64,000 nucleotides of DNA from RAM1 sp943372515 (GTDB lineage: Bacteria; Pseudomonadota; Gammaproteobacteria; Burkholderiales; Burkholderiaceae_C). The position numbers and the translations under genes are program-made. The stretch is from positions 22,416-86,415 of the forward strand of contig CALRYY010000005.1 of NCBI GenBank assembly GCA_943372515.1, written 5' to 3'. The notes under the pieces were generated by a model. That model worked only from the letters and a program-made list of their open reading frames with translations. It did no database searches and was not told the DNA's origin. How positions within the stretch are numbered: position 1 is the stretch's first letter; each line of letters begins with the position of its first letter. Positions 25,583 through 33,842 of the stretch are shown piece by piece.

Positions 25583-26971
25583 ATGCGCTACCCGCTGCCC
25601 TACACTTTTGCGCGCACCAGCCAGCTGCTGCTGGAAGACGACGGCCAGGACATCACGCTGTGGCACGGCATGGAGCCCGTGCGCAGCGCCTGGAGCGAGG
25701 TCATGCGCAAATACGCCGTGCGCTCGGTTCAGCAGCTGGACGCCGCCGCACTGGCCCAGCGCATCAGCGCCGCGTATTCACAGGGTGAATCGAGCGCCGC
25801 CACCGTGGTGAGCGAGGTGCAAAACGACGCCGACCTGTCGCGCATGATGCAGGAGCTGCCCGCGGTAGAAGATCTGCTGGAGACCAGCGACGACGCGCCC
25901 ATCATCCGCATGCTGAACGCGCTGCTGACGCAGGCCGCGCGCGACGGCGCCAGCGACATCCACATCGAGCCGTACGAGCGCACGTCCAGCGTGCGCTTTC
26001 GGGTGGACGGCACGCTGCGCGAGGTGGTGCAGCCCAACCGTGCGCTGCACGCCGCGCTGATCTCGCGCCTGAAAATCATGGCCGAGCTGGACATTGCCGA
26101 AAAGCGCCTGCCGCAAGACGGCCGCATCAGCTTGCGCATTGGCACCCGCGCGGTGGACGTGCGTGTGAGCACCCTGCCCAGCGCCCACGGTGAGCGCGCC
26201 GTGCTGCGCCTGCTGGACAAAAGCGAAAGCAAGCTCAGCCTGGAATCGGTGGGCATGCAGGGCGATGTGCTGCGCCGCTTTGAGCAGCTGATAGCGCAGC
26301 CCCACGGCATCATCCTGGTGACCGGCCCCACGGGCTCGGGCAAGACCACCACGCTGTATGCCGCGCTGCAGCGGCTGGACGCCAGCCAGAGCAACATCAT
26401 GACGGTGGAAGACCCGATTGAGTATGAGCTGCCCGGCATCGGCCAGACGCAGGTGAATGCCAAGATCGACCTGACATTTGCCAAGGCGCTGCGCGCCATC
26501 CTGCGCCAGGACCCGGACGTGATCATGATCGGCGAAATCCGCGACTTTGAAACCGCGCAGATCGCCATCCAGGCATCGCTGACCGGCCACCTGGTGCTGG
26601 CCACGCTGCACACCAACGACGCCGCCAGCGCGGTAACGCGGCTGACCGACATGGGCGTGGAGCCGTTCCTTTTGAGTTCATCCCTACTCGGTACGCTGGC
26701 CCAGCGGCTGGTGCGAAAGCTGTGCAAACACTGTGGTGGCCCGGGCTGCAGCGAATGCGGCCAGACCGGCTACCAGGGCCGCACCGGTGTGTTTGAGCTG
26801 CTGGTGACGGACGAAGCCATCCGCGCGCAGATCCACAACCGCGCCTCTGAAGCCGACATCCGCGATGCGGCGCTGAAAGCCGGCATGGTGCTGATGCGCG
26901 ACGACGGCGAGCGGCTGGTGCAGGAACGCATCACGTCGCGTGAAGAGCTTGTTCGCGTAACGCGCGAGTAG
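25583..26971 (+). CDS. gspE: Type II secretion system ATPase E
   Basis: Cytoplasmic hexameric ATPase that drives pseudopilus assembly. Walker A GPTGSGKTTTLYA (near residue 250), Asp box, Walker B-type region ILRQDPDVIMIGEIRD, His box GHLVLATLHTNDAAS. The zinc-binding tetracysteine is very compact: CKHCGGPGCSEC, i.e. CxxC-x4-CxxC rather than the usual spacing of about 30. 462 residues; the N-terminal N1E part is short. The ATG at 25583 is chosen over a TTG at 25568. No gspF follows. Confidence 0.95.
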   Translation: MRYPLPYTFARTSQLLLEDDGQDITLWHGMEPVRSAWSEVMRKYAVRSVQQLDAAALAQRISAAYSQGESSAATVVSEVQNDADLSRMMQELPAVEDLLETSDDAPIIRMLNALLTQAARDGASDIHIEPYERTSSVRFRVDGTLREVVQPNRALHAALISRLKIMAELDIAEKRLPQDGRISLRIGTRAVDVRVSTLPSAHGERAVLRLLDKSESKLSLESVGMQGDVLRRFEQLIAQPHGIILVTGPTGSGKTTTLYAALQRLDASQSNIMTVEDPIEYELPGIGQTQVNAKIDLTFAKALRAILRQDPDVIMIGEIRDFETAQIAIQASLTGHLVLATLHTNDAASAVTRLTDMGVEPFLLSSSLLGTLAQRLVRKLCKHCGGPGCSECGQTGYQGRTGVFELLVTDEAIRAQIHNRASEADIRDAALKAGMVLMRDDGERLVQERITSREELVRVTRE

Positions 26972-26998
26972 GGCGAGTTAGCACTAGGCTCACCAGGC

Positions 26999-27016
26999 AG
27001 GGGAATGCCCCTTTTT
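26999..27016 (+). terminator. Probable terminator of the gsp operon
   Basis: AGGGG (26999-27003), loop AATG, CCCCT (27008-27012), then TTTT. Short stem but correctly placed 28 bases after the gspE stop. Confidence 0.55.
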
Positions 27017-27170
27017 GCCTCGTCGCACAGCCCGCAGCCGTGGCGTTGGGGCGCCTGCGAAACTTTCTCCGGCTGAAAGCGCCTGACGGGACGGTGCCCT
27101 GTTCGCGCCACCCCGTCAGGCTTGCGGCGTTCGAGCAGCGGGTCTTCCTGCCACGTTGACCAAAAGCCCG

Positions 27171-27342
27171 TTGCGGTGGGGCGGCGCTTTCGCCACCGAT
27201 CAAGAGCCCGGGCGCGAAGCGCGCAGGACCGGCGCACGGGTGGTTATGAAGGGGCGGGGTATCAATCGCCGGGCCGAGCACTGCAGCGGCTCACCCCGAA
27301 GGGGGCCGGGCTCTGGTGGCGAAAGCGCCGCCCCGCCGCGAC
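27171..27342. repeat. Long inverted repeat in the gspE-lysE intergenic gap
   Basis: Left arm 27171-27211 (with GGGGCGGCGCTTTCGCCACC) and right arm 27306-27342 (GGTGGCGAAAGCGCCGCCCC) are inverted copies of about 37 bases with a few mismatches, separated by about 95 bases. The rest of 26972-27402 holds no credible gene. It could fold into a large cruciform or hairpin between two convergent transcripts. Confidence 0.75.
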
Positions 27343-27402
27343 GGGCGTCTACCCCGGAGAAACCGGCAATAGCATTAACAGACCCTTCCTTCGGCCATGC
27401 GC

Positions 27403-28038
27403 TCAGAGACGACGCCAGCCTTCATACGCGGTCCACGCCGCCCCCAGCAGCAACATCGCCCCCGCTGCACGCACCACCCGCAGCTGCAATCTCGGCCGTG
27501 TAGCCAGACCCGTCGCGGCGCCCCCCGCAGCCAGAGCGTTCGGTCCGTAAATCAGCGCCTGCGTAAACGCGATGATCACCCACAGCATCCCCGCCTGTAC
27601 CCAGGCCGCGCCCGCGCCGGGGCGAAAGAACTGCGGGAACACCGCAAACATGAACAGGTACGCCTTGGGGTTGAGCAGGTTGGTCAGCGCGGCCTGGCGA
27701 AAGGTGGCCCAGCCTGATGTGGCCGCCTGCGCCGTGGGCAGCGCGCCTGCGGCCGACCGCATGCGCAGCAAGGTGATGCCGATCCACGCGATGTAAGCGG
27801 CGCCGGCCAGCAGCATGGCGTTGAACAGCGCGGGCACCATCTGCAGCACCAGGCCGATGCCTAAAGCCGACGCCGCCACGTGCACCACCGCGCCGGCAAT
27901 TACGCCGGCCACCGCCAGAAGCCCACGGCGCGGGCCCCCGGCCAGGGCATTGGCCGCGATGAAGGCCATGTCCATGCCCGGCAGCACGACGATGCCCAGA
28001 ACCATGAGGAAGAAGAGCCAGAGATGGGTGGTTTCCAT
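27403..28038 (-). CDS. LysE/RhtB-family amino-acid exporter
   Basis: Inner-membrane exporter of the LysE superfamily, 211 residues with about six hydrophobic segments. Family markers: the N-terminal LWLFFLMVLGIVVLPGMDM (usual position of the P-G-P motif), GGPRRGLLAVAGVIAGAVVH, AYIAWIGITLLR, and FRQAALTNLLNPKAYLFMFAVFPQF, the LysE/RhtB core motif. The start at 28038 is preferred over 28044 because AAGG lies 7 bases upstream of it. Divergent from a WYL regulator that may control it. The substrate is unknown. Confidence 0.9.
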   Translation of the reverse strand: METTHLWLFFLMVLGIVVLPGMDMAFIAANALAGGPRRGLLAVAGVIAGAVVHVAASALGIGLVLQMVPALFNAMLLAGAAYIAWIGITLLRMRSAAGALPTAQAATSGWATFRQAALTNLLNPKAYLFMFAVFPQFFRPGAGAAWVQAGMLWVIIAFTQALIYGPNALAAGGAATGLATRPRLQLRVVRAAGAMLLLGAAWTAYEGWRRL

Positions 28039-28083
28039 GTGCATGCCTTGTTGAAATTGATGGCCGCAATGTAGAAGCATTAC

Positions 28084-28100
28084 AGGGCAATATTCGCCCT
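28084..28100. promoter_or_regulatory. Operator-like palindrome between lysE-type gene and WYL regulator
   Basis: AGGGC (28084-28088), 7-base spacer, GCCCT (28096-28100) in the 85-bp divergent gap, between a leftward TACATT box (28068-28073) and a rightward TACACT box (28111-28116). Regulation of both genes by the WYL protein is inferred. Confidence 0.35.
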
Positions 28101-28123
28101 GATTCGGTTCTACACTGCCAAGC

Positions 28124-29083
28124 ATGTACTCCCCCACCACCCGCGTGCTGGCCGTGCTGGACCTGCTGCAAAGCGAGGGCCGTCTGACGGGCGCCGAGCT
28201 GGCCCGGCGCGTGAACGTGGACGGGCGCACGCTGCGCCGCTACATCGCGCGGCTGGAGGAGCTGGGCATCCCTGTGCAGGCCGAGCGCGGGCGTTACGGC
28301 TGCTATTCATTGATGCCTGGCTTCAAGCTGCCGCCAATGATGTTCAGCAACGCCGAGGCCGTGGCACTGTCATTGGGCCTGCTGGCCGCGCGGCAGATCG
28401 GCGTGATGGGCGCCGCACCCGCGGCCGACAGTGCACAGGCCAAACTGGAGCGCGTGATGCCCGCGCCGCTGAAGACGCGGGTGCGCGCCCTGGGCGAAAC
28501 CATCCAGATGGATCTGGCGCGCACCCTGCCTGCCGGCGACAACGCCGCGCTGCTGGCGCTGAGCGAGGCCGCCCACGTGCGCCAGCGCGTTCACCTGCGC
28601 TACGCCGCCGCCAACGGCGAGGCGACCGGGCGTGACGTGGATGTGTATGGCGTGGCGCTGCGCAACGCGCGCTGGTACGCCGTGGGCCACTGCCACCTGC
28701 GCGGGGGTATGCGCAGCTTTCGCATCGACCGGGTGCAAGGCATCGAACCGCGCCTGGCCACGTTCGACCCGCCCGCCGACTTTGACGCCGTGCGCCACCT
28801 GGCGCTGGGCCTGGCCACGCTGCCGCGCGCCATCAGCGTGCAGGTGCTGCTGAAAACCGACCTGGCCACAGCACACGCGCAGCTGTTTGAAACCATAGGC
28901 CTGTTCCAGCCGGCGGGCAAACACCTGATGCTGTACGCGCAGGTAGACGACCTGCGCTGGTTTGCGCGCCAGCTCTCGCGGCTGGAATGTGTGTTTGAGG
29001 TAATCAATCCGCCGCGCCTGCGTACTGAACTGGCACGGCATGCGCAGCGGTTGTTGCGCTATTCGGGCAAGGCGTTGGTTTGA
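28124..29083 (+). CDS. YafY-family transcriptional regulator (HTH-WYL)
   Basis: DNA-binding regulator, 319 residues: N-terminal winged helix (VLAVLDLLQSEGRLTGAELARRVNVDGRTLRRYIARLEELGIPV) and a central WYL-like domain, where the canonical W-Y-L appears as NARWYAVGHCHLRGGMRSFRIDRV, followed by a WCX-type C-terminal domain (FDAVRHLALGL). WYL domains sense nucleotides or nucleic acids in several families. It is divergent from the LysE-type exporter, with an operator-like palindrome in the gap, so local control is likely. Confidence 0.88.
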   Translation: MYSPTTRVLAVLDLLQSEGRLTGAELARRVNVDGRTLRRYIARLEELGIPVQAERGRYGCYSLMPGFKLPPMMFSNAEAVALSLGLLAARQIGVMGAAPAADSAQAKLERVMPAPLKTRVRALGETIQMDLARTLPAGDNAALLALSEAAHVRQRVHLRYAAANGEATGRDVDVYGVALRNARWYAVGHCHLRGGMRSFRIDRVQGIEPRLATFDPPADFDAVRHLALGLATLPRAISVQVLLKTDLATAHAQLFETIGLFQPAGKHLMLYAQVDDLRWFARQLSRLECVFEVINPPRLRTELARHAQRLLRYSGKALV

Positions 29084-29125
29084 GATTCCGCGGGTTGGCG
29101 CTGACGTCCACGCGCCCAAATCGCA

Positions 29126-29228
29126 GCAGGCTCAAACGGGTGGGGCACTCTGCGCAGCGACATGAGGAGGCGGGCGCAGCCCGCCGGGGGACAGTCGCGG
29201 AGCAGAGTGCCCCGCCCGTTTGAGCCCG
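29126..29228. repeat. Inverted repeat between convergent genes (probable bidirectional terminator or stem-loop)
   Basis: GCTCAAACGGGTGGGGCACT (from 29130) and its near-perfect inverse ending at 29228 (AGTGCCCCGCCCGTTTGAGC), about 33 bases per arm with a 30-base middle that itself contains GGCGGGC/GCCCGCC. Lies between the stops of the WYL regulator (29083) and the efflux outer-membrane gene (29251). Confidence 0.75.
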
Positions 29229-29250
29229 AAGTAGCATAGCGATAAAAAAC

Positions 29251-30654
29251 TCAGCGGGCAGAAGACTCCGCTACCCACCCACCCCCCAGCGCGCGAAACA
29301 CATCGGCCTGCGCCGCCGCCAAAGCACGTTGCTGGTCGGCCAGCTGCGACTGCGCCGCCAGCGCAATACGCTGAGCCTCAATGGCGTTCAGCCGGCTCGA
29401 CTCCCCCGCGTCCACCCGCAGCTGGGTCAGGCGCGACGCCTGGCGCAGCGCATCGGCGCGCTGGCTCGCCAGCACCAGCGATGCTGATGCCTCGGCCTGC
29501 GCGTCCAGCGCGTCGCGCACCTCGCGGAAGGCGCGGGCCACGGCGTCACGGTAATCCAGCTCGGCCTGGCGCTGGCGGGCGAGTACGGCTTCGCGGTTGG
29601 CGTCCAGGCGGCCGGCGTTCCAGATCGGCTGCGTCAGCGACGCGACCAGGCTCCAGACCGTGGACGGGCCGTCCAGCAGGTTGCTCAGGTCCGTGCTGGC
29701 CTTGCCCAGCGATGCGCTGAGCGCCACGCCGGGCAGGTAGGCGGCCCGTGCCACTTCCACGCGCGCACCGGCGGCGCGCAGGCGTGCCTCGGCCGCAGCT
29801 ATGTCGGGGCGCTGCTGCAGCAGGGTGGACGGCAGGCCGGCTGGCACGCCGCCGGTCACGGCCAATGGTTTGGCGGGCGCCGCAATGGAGGCGTCCCACA
29901 CGGCGCGTGGTGAACGGCCTAGCAGCACAGCCAGCGCACGCGATATTTCGCCGCGCGCCCGGTCCAGCTTGAGCAGCTGGCTTTCGTTGCCGGCCAGCTC
30001 GGCCTCGATCTGGCTCAGGTCCAGCTGCGACAGCTCGCCGCCGCGCTCGCGCAGCCGCTGCAGGCGTACGCCGTCGCGCTGGCCGACCACTGCCTCGCGG
30101 AATGCCGCCGTCTGCGCGTCGATGGACTGCACGGCCGCATAGGCCTGCACCACCTGCGCGGCCAGCGCGGTGCGCAGCGCGTCACGGTCCAGCGTGGTGG
30201 CGGCCAGGTCTTCGCGCGCGGCGCGGCTGCCGGCGGCCAGGCGGCCCCACAGGTCCAGCTCCCACGACACGTTCAGGCCGATGTTGAAGTTGTTGGCCGT
30301 CACCGGCGCCGGCAGGCCGGCGTTGCCGCCGCTGCGCTGGCGCGCGGCACCCGCCGTGGCGCCCACGGTGGGCAATGCGTCGGCACGGGCCAGGCGCACC
30401 AACGCGCGCGATTCGTCAATGCGCGCGGCGGCCCGGGCCAGGTCGGTGTTGTTGGCCAAGGCTTCGGCCACCAGGGCGTCCAGTTGGGCATCGCCGTACA
30501 GCGTCCACCAATCGGCCCGCACCGGCTGCGACGGCGCGGAGGCCGCGGGCAGGTCCATCGTGGTGTTGGGCGCTACGGCGGGCGGTGCGCCGGCACAGGC
30601 GGCCAGCAGCATCGGCAGCGCCAGCAGGCTCAGGGTGTAGTGCATGCGTTTCAT
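29251..30654 (-). CDS. RND efflux outer-membrane channel (NodT/OprM family lipoprotein)
   Basis: TolC-like outer-membrane factor, 467 residues. It has a lipoprotein signal (MHYTLSLLALPMLLAACAGAP, lipobox LAAC), then two OEP repeats of long helices (ADWWTLYGDAQLDALVAEAL; EAELAGNESQLLKLDRARGEISRALAVLLG; RPDIAAAEARLRAAGARVEVARAAYLPG). The C-terminal repeat reads QLRVDAGESSRLNAIEAQRIALAAQ. It is the last gene of the efflux operon; its start overlaps the pump stop by four bases. Confidence 0.93.
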   Translation of the reverse strand: MKRMHYTLSLLALPMLLAACAGAPPAVAPNTTMDLPAASAPSQPVRADWWTLYGDAQLDALVAEALANNTDLARAAARIDESRALVRLARADALPTVGATAGAARQRSGGNAGLPAPVTANNFNIGLNVSWELDLWGRLAAGSRAAREDLAATTLDRDALRTALAAQVVQAYAAVQSIDAQTAAFREAVVGQRDGVRLQRLRERGGELSQLDLSQIEAELAGNESQLLKLDRARGEISRALAVLLGRSPRAVWDASIAAPAKPLAVTGGVPAGLPSTLLQQRPDIAAAEARLRAAGARVEVARAAYLPGVALSASLGKASTDLSNLLDGPSTVWSLVASLTQPIWNAGRLDANREAVLARQRQAELDYRDAVARAFREVRDALDAQAEASASLVLASQRADALRQASRLTQLRVDAGESSRLNAIEAQRIALAAQSQLADQQRALAAAQADVFRALGGGWVAESSAR

Positions 30655-33600
30655 CGTGCGCCCTCCCGGTTGGCGCTGGTCGCGGTGGCGCGTTCGTGGG
30701 CCTCGCGCGCCTCGGCCTGCATCTGCTCGGTGGTGCGCGGCTCTTTCAGCTTGCGGTCGGTGATGATGCGGAAAAACATGGGCACAAAAAAGATCGCCAG
30801 AAAAGTGGCGGCCAGCATGCCGCCCATTACGCCCGTACCCACCGAGGTGCGCGCTCCCGCACCCGCGCCGCTGGACAGGGCCAGCGGCAGCACACCCAGA
30901 ATGAACGCCAGCGAGGTCATGATGATGGGCCGGAATCGCAGGCGCGCAGCCTCCAGCGCGGCGGCGGATGCCGTCATGCCCTCGTGGTATTTCAGCTCGG
31001 CGTATTCCACGATCAGGATCGCGTTTTTGGCGGCCAGGCCCAGCAGCGTGACCAGGCCGATCTGGAAGTACACGTCATTGGTCAGGCCGCGCAGCCACAC
31101 AGCAGCCAGCGCACCAAAGATGCCAAACGGCATGGCCAGCAGCACCGAGAACGGCAACGACCATTTCTCGTACTGCGCCGCCAGGATCAAAAACACCATG
31201 ACGGCGGCCAGCCCCAGTGCCAGGCCGGATGTGCCCGACGAACGCTTCTCTTGATACGACGCACCGCCCCAGTCAAAGCTGAAGTCGGCGGGCAAGGTCT
31301 CGCGCGCGATCTTTTCCACCGCGGCAATGGCCTGGCCCGAGCTGACGCCCGGCGCGCCCTGGCCGAACAGCTTGACCGACGGCAGGTTGTTGAAGCGGTC
31401 CAGCGTCTCAGGGCCCGCTGAATAGCTGACCTTGGCCAGTGCCGACACGGGGATCATTTCGCCCTTGTCCGAGCGCACCCACATGCGGCCGATGTCTTCG
31501 GGCCGCTTGCGGTAGCCAGCGTCCGCCGACATCAGCACCTGCCAGGCGCGGCCGTATTTGTTGAAGTCGTTCACATAGGCGCTGCCCAGCGTGGCCGACA
31601 GCGTGTTGAACAACTCGTCCACCGGCACGCCCAGCGCCTTGGCTCGCTCACGGTCTACATCCACGCGCAGCTGCGGTGCGGTGGCGCGCCACAGTGATTG
31701 CACACCGGCCAGCTGCGGGTCTTTGCCCGCCGCCGCCTGGAACTGGCCCATGACTTCGGCCATGCGCGCAGCACCGCCCTCGCCCCGGTTCTGGATATAG
31801 AACTCAAAGCCCCCGGCCGTGCCCAGGCCGAAGATCGGCGGCGGGTTGAAGGCCAGCACCAGCGCCTCCTTGATGTGGCCGGTTTTGCCAAACAGCTCGC
31901 CCACCAGCGCCTGCACCGGCACAGACCGTTCGTCCCAGTGTTTTTGCGTGACAAAGATGGTGGCCGCGTTGTTGCGGTAGCCGCCGCCCAGGAAATCAAA
32001 GCCGGTGAAGGCCACGACGTCCAGGTTGTTGGGGTTGCTCTTGATGATCTCGGTGACTTCGGCCGTGATCTTGTCGGTACGCTCCAGCGACGAGCCATCG
32101 GGCAGGATTACCGCCGCGATGTAAAAGCCCTGGTCTTCATCCGGCACCAGCGAGCCGGGCGTGACCTTCCACAAGCCAAAGGTCACGGCCACCATGCCCG
32201 CAAACAGCAGGATGCCCACGGCAGCACGCCGCACCATGAAGCCCACGCCGCCCACATAGCGGTGGGTGATGCGGCCAAACACGCGGTTGAACGCCTGGAA
32301 GAAGCGGCCGGGCTGCTTGTGTTCGCGTTTCAGGATCAACACGCACAGCGCGGGCGTGAGCGTCAGCGCCACCATGCCCGAGATGACCACGGCGATCGCA
32401 ATGGTCACCGCAAACTGGCGGTACAGCTCGCCGGTCAGCCCCCCCAGGAAGGCGATGGGCACAAACACCGCGCACAGCACCAGCACGATGGCGATCACCG
32501 GCCCGGTCACTTCCTGCATGGCCTTGATGGCGGCCTCGCGCGCGTGCAGATGCTCTTCATGCATGATGCGTTCGACGTTTTCCAGCACCACAATCGCGTC
32601 GTCCACCACAATGCCGATGGCCAGCACCATGCCGAACAGCGTGAGCGTGTTGATGGAGTAACCCAGCAGCAACAGCCCCGCAAAGGTGCCGATCAGCGAC
32701 ACCGGCACGGCCACCACCGGGATCAGCGTGGCGCGCCAGTTCTGCAGGAAGATAAACACCACCAGCACCACCAGCGCCATGGCCTCGGCCAGGGTCTTGA
32801 CCACTTCGCGGATGGATACTTCCACAAAGCGCGTGGTGTCGTAGGGGATGGAATACGTCAGGCCTTGCGGGAACCGCTTGGCCAGCTCGGCCACGGTCTT
32901 TTCCACATCCTTGCCCACATCGATCGCGTTGGCACCCGGCTGCAAAAACACGCCGATCAGCGTGGCCGCCTTGCCATTGACCTTGCCCTTGAAGTCGTAG
33001 TCCTTGGCGCCCAGCTCGACGCGCGCCACGTCGGCCAGCCGCACGGCGGAACCATCGGGGTTGGAGCGCACGATGATCTGCTCAAACTGCGCGGCCTCAG
33101 ACATGCGGCCCTGTGTGGTGATGGTGTAGACCATCTCTTGCGCACCGGCGGTGGGCGACTGGCCCACCTTGCCGGCGGCAAACTGCGCGTTCTGCTCGTT
33201 GATGGCGCGCGAGATGTCGCCGGGCGTGACCTTCAGCTGCGCCAGGCGGTCGGGCTTGAGCCACACGCGCATGGCGTAGTCCTTGGCGCCGAAGATCTGC
33301 ACGTTGGTGGTGCCGGGCACGCGCTTGAGCCCGTCCAGCACGTTCAGCGTCACATAGTTGCTGGTGGCCAGGTCGTCGAAGCGGCCGTCGGTGGAAAAGA
33401 AGGCAATCACCTGCAGGAACGACGACGAGCCTTTTTCGACCGTCACGCCCTGGCGGCGCACCTCTTGCGGCAGCTTGGCTTCGGCCTGCTTGACGCGGTT
33501 GTTCACGTTCAGCGCGGCCTGGTCCACGTTGGTGCCGATGTCAAACGTGACCTGGATCTGCACCACGCCGTTGGAGGTGGACGTGGAATTCATGTAGATC

Positions 33601-33827
33601 ATGCGTTCCACGCCGTTGATGGCGTTTTCAATCGGCGCGGCCACGGTCTGCTCGATCACCTCGGCACTGGCGCCGGGGTAGATGGCAGTGACCGTGACCA
33701 CCGGCGGCGCGATCTCGGGGTACTGGGCGATGGGCAGTGCGCGCATCGCGGCCAGGCCGGCGATGACGATGAACACCGACAGCACCACCGAGAAAATAGG
33801 GCGGTCAATAAAAAAGCGGGAGAACAT
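30651..33827 (-). CDS. RND multidrug efflux pump, HAE-1 family (AcrB/MexB-like)
   Basis: Inner-membrane proton-driven drug/H+ antiporter, 1058 residues, starting MFSRFFIDRPIFSVVLSVFI as in AcrB. Seen: porter domain (VTVTAIYPGASAEVIEQTVAAPIENAINGVERMIYMNSTST), the TM4 proton-relay pair DD in MVLAIGIVVDDAIVVLENVERIM, the central cytoplasmic loop VLILKREHK, and the second-half GSLVPDEDQGFYIA and TM10 region LVTLLGLAAKNAILIVEYAEL with its lysine. The operon order is adaptor, pump, outer-membrane factor, all leftward. No TetR-type repressor is adjacent. Confidence 0.96.
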   Translation of the reverse strand: MFSRFFIDRPIFSVVLSVFIVIAGLAAMRALPIAQYPEIAPPVVTVTAIYPGASAEVIEQTVAAPIENAINGVERMIYMNSTSTSNGVVQIQVTFDIGTNVDQAALNVNNRVKQAEAKLPQEVRRQGVTVEKGSSSFLQVIAFFSTDGRFDDLATSNYVTLNVLDGLKRVPGTTNVQIFGAKDYAMRVWLKPDRLAQLKVTPGDISRAINEQNAQFAAGKVGQSPTAGAQEMVYTITTQGRMSEAAQFEQIIVRSNPDGSAVRLADVARVELGAKDYDFKGKVNGKAATLIGVFLQPGANAIDVGKDVEKTVAELAKRFPQGLTYSIPYDTTRFVEVSIREVVKTLAEAMALVVLVVFIFLQNWRATLIPVVAVPVSLIGTFAGLLLLGYSINTLTLFGMVLAIGIVVDDAIVVLENVERIMHEEHLHAREAAIKAMQEVTGPVIAIVLVLCAVFVPIAFLGGLTGELYRQFAVTIAIAVVISGMVALTLTPALCVLILKREHKQPGRFFQAFNRVFGRITHRYVGGVGFMVRRAAVGILLFAGMVAVTFGLWKVTPGSLVPDEDQGFYIAAVILPDGSSLERTDKITAEVTEIIKSNPNNLDVVAFTGFDFLGGGYRNNAATIFVTQKHWDERSVPVQALVGELFGKTGHIKEALVLAFNPPPIFGLGTAGGFEFYIQNRGEGGAARMAEVMGQFQAAAGKDPQLAGVQSLWRATAPQLRVDVDRERAKALGVPVDELFNTLSATLGSAYVNDFNKYGRAWQVLMSADAGYRKRPEDIGRMWVRSDKGEMIPVSALAKVSYSAGPETLDRFNNLPSVKLFGQGAPGVSSGQAIAAVEKIARETLPADFSFDWGGASYQEKRSSGTSGLALGLAAVMVFLILAAQYEKWSLPFSVLLAMPFGIFGALAAVWLRGLTNDVYFQIGLVTLLGLAAKNAILIVEYAELKYHEGMTASAAALEAARLRFRPIIMTSLAFILGVLPLALSSGAGAGARTSVGTGVMGGMLAATFLAIFFVPMFFRIITDRKLKEPRTTEQMQAEAREAHERATATSANREGAR

Positions 33828-33842
33828 GCGTGCGCTCCCGGC

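Noticed and set aside
27000..27402. Small protein genes in the gspE-lysE gap
   Set aside because: Open frames there run through the inverted repeat in several phases, lack ribosome binding sites and show no protein-like composition.
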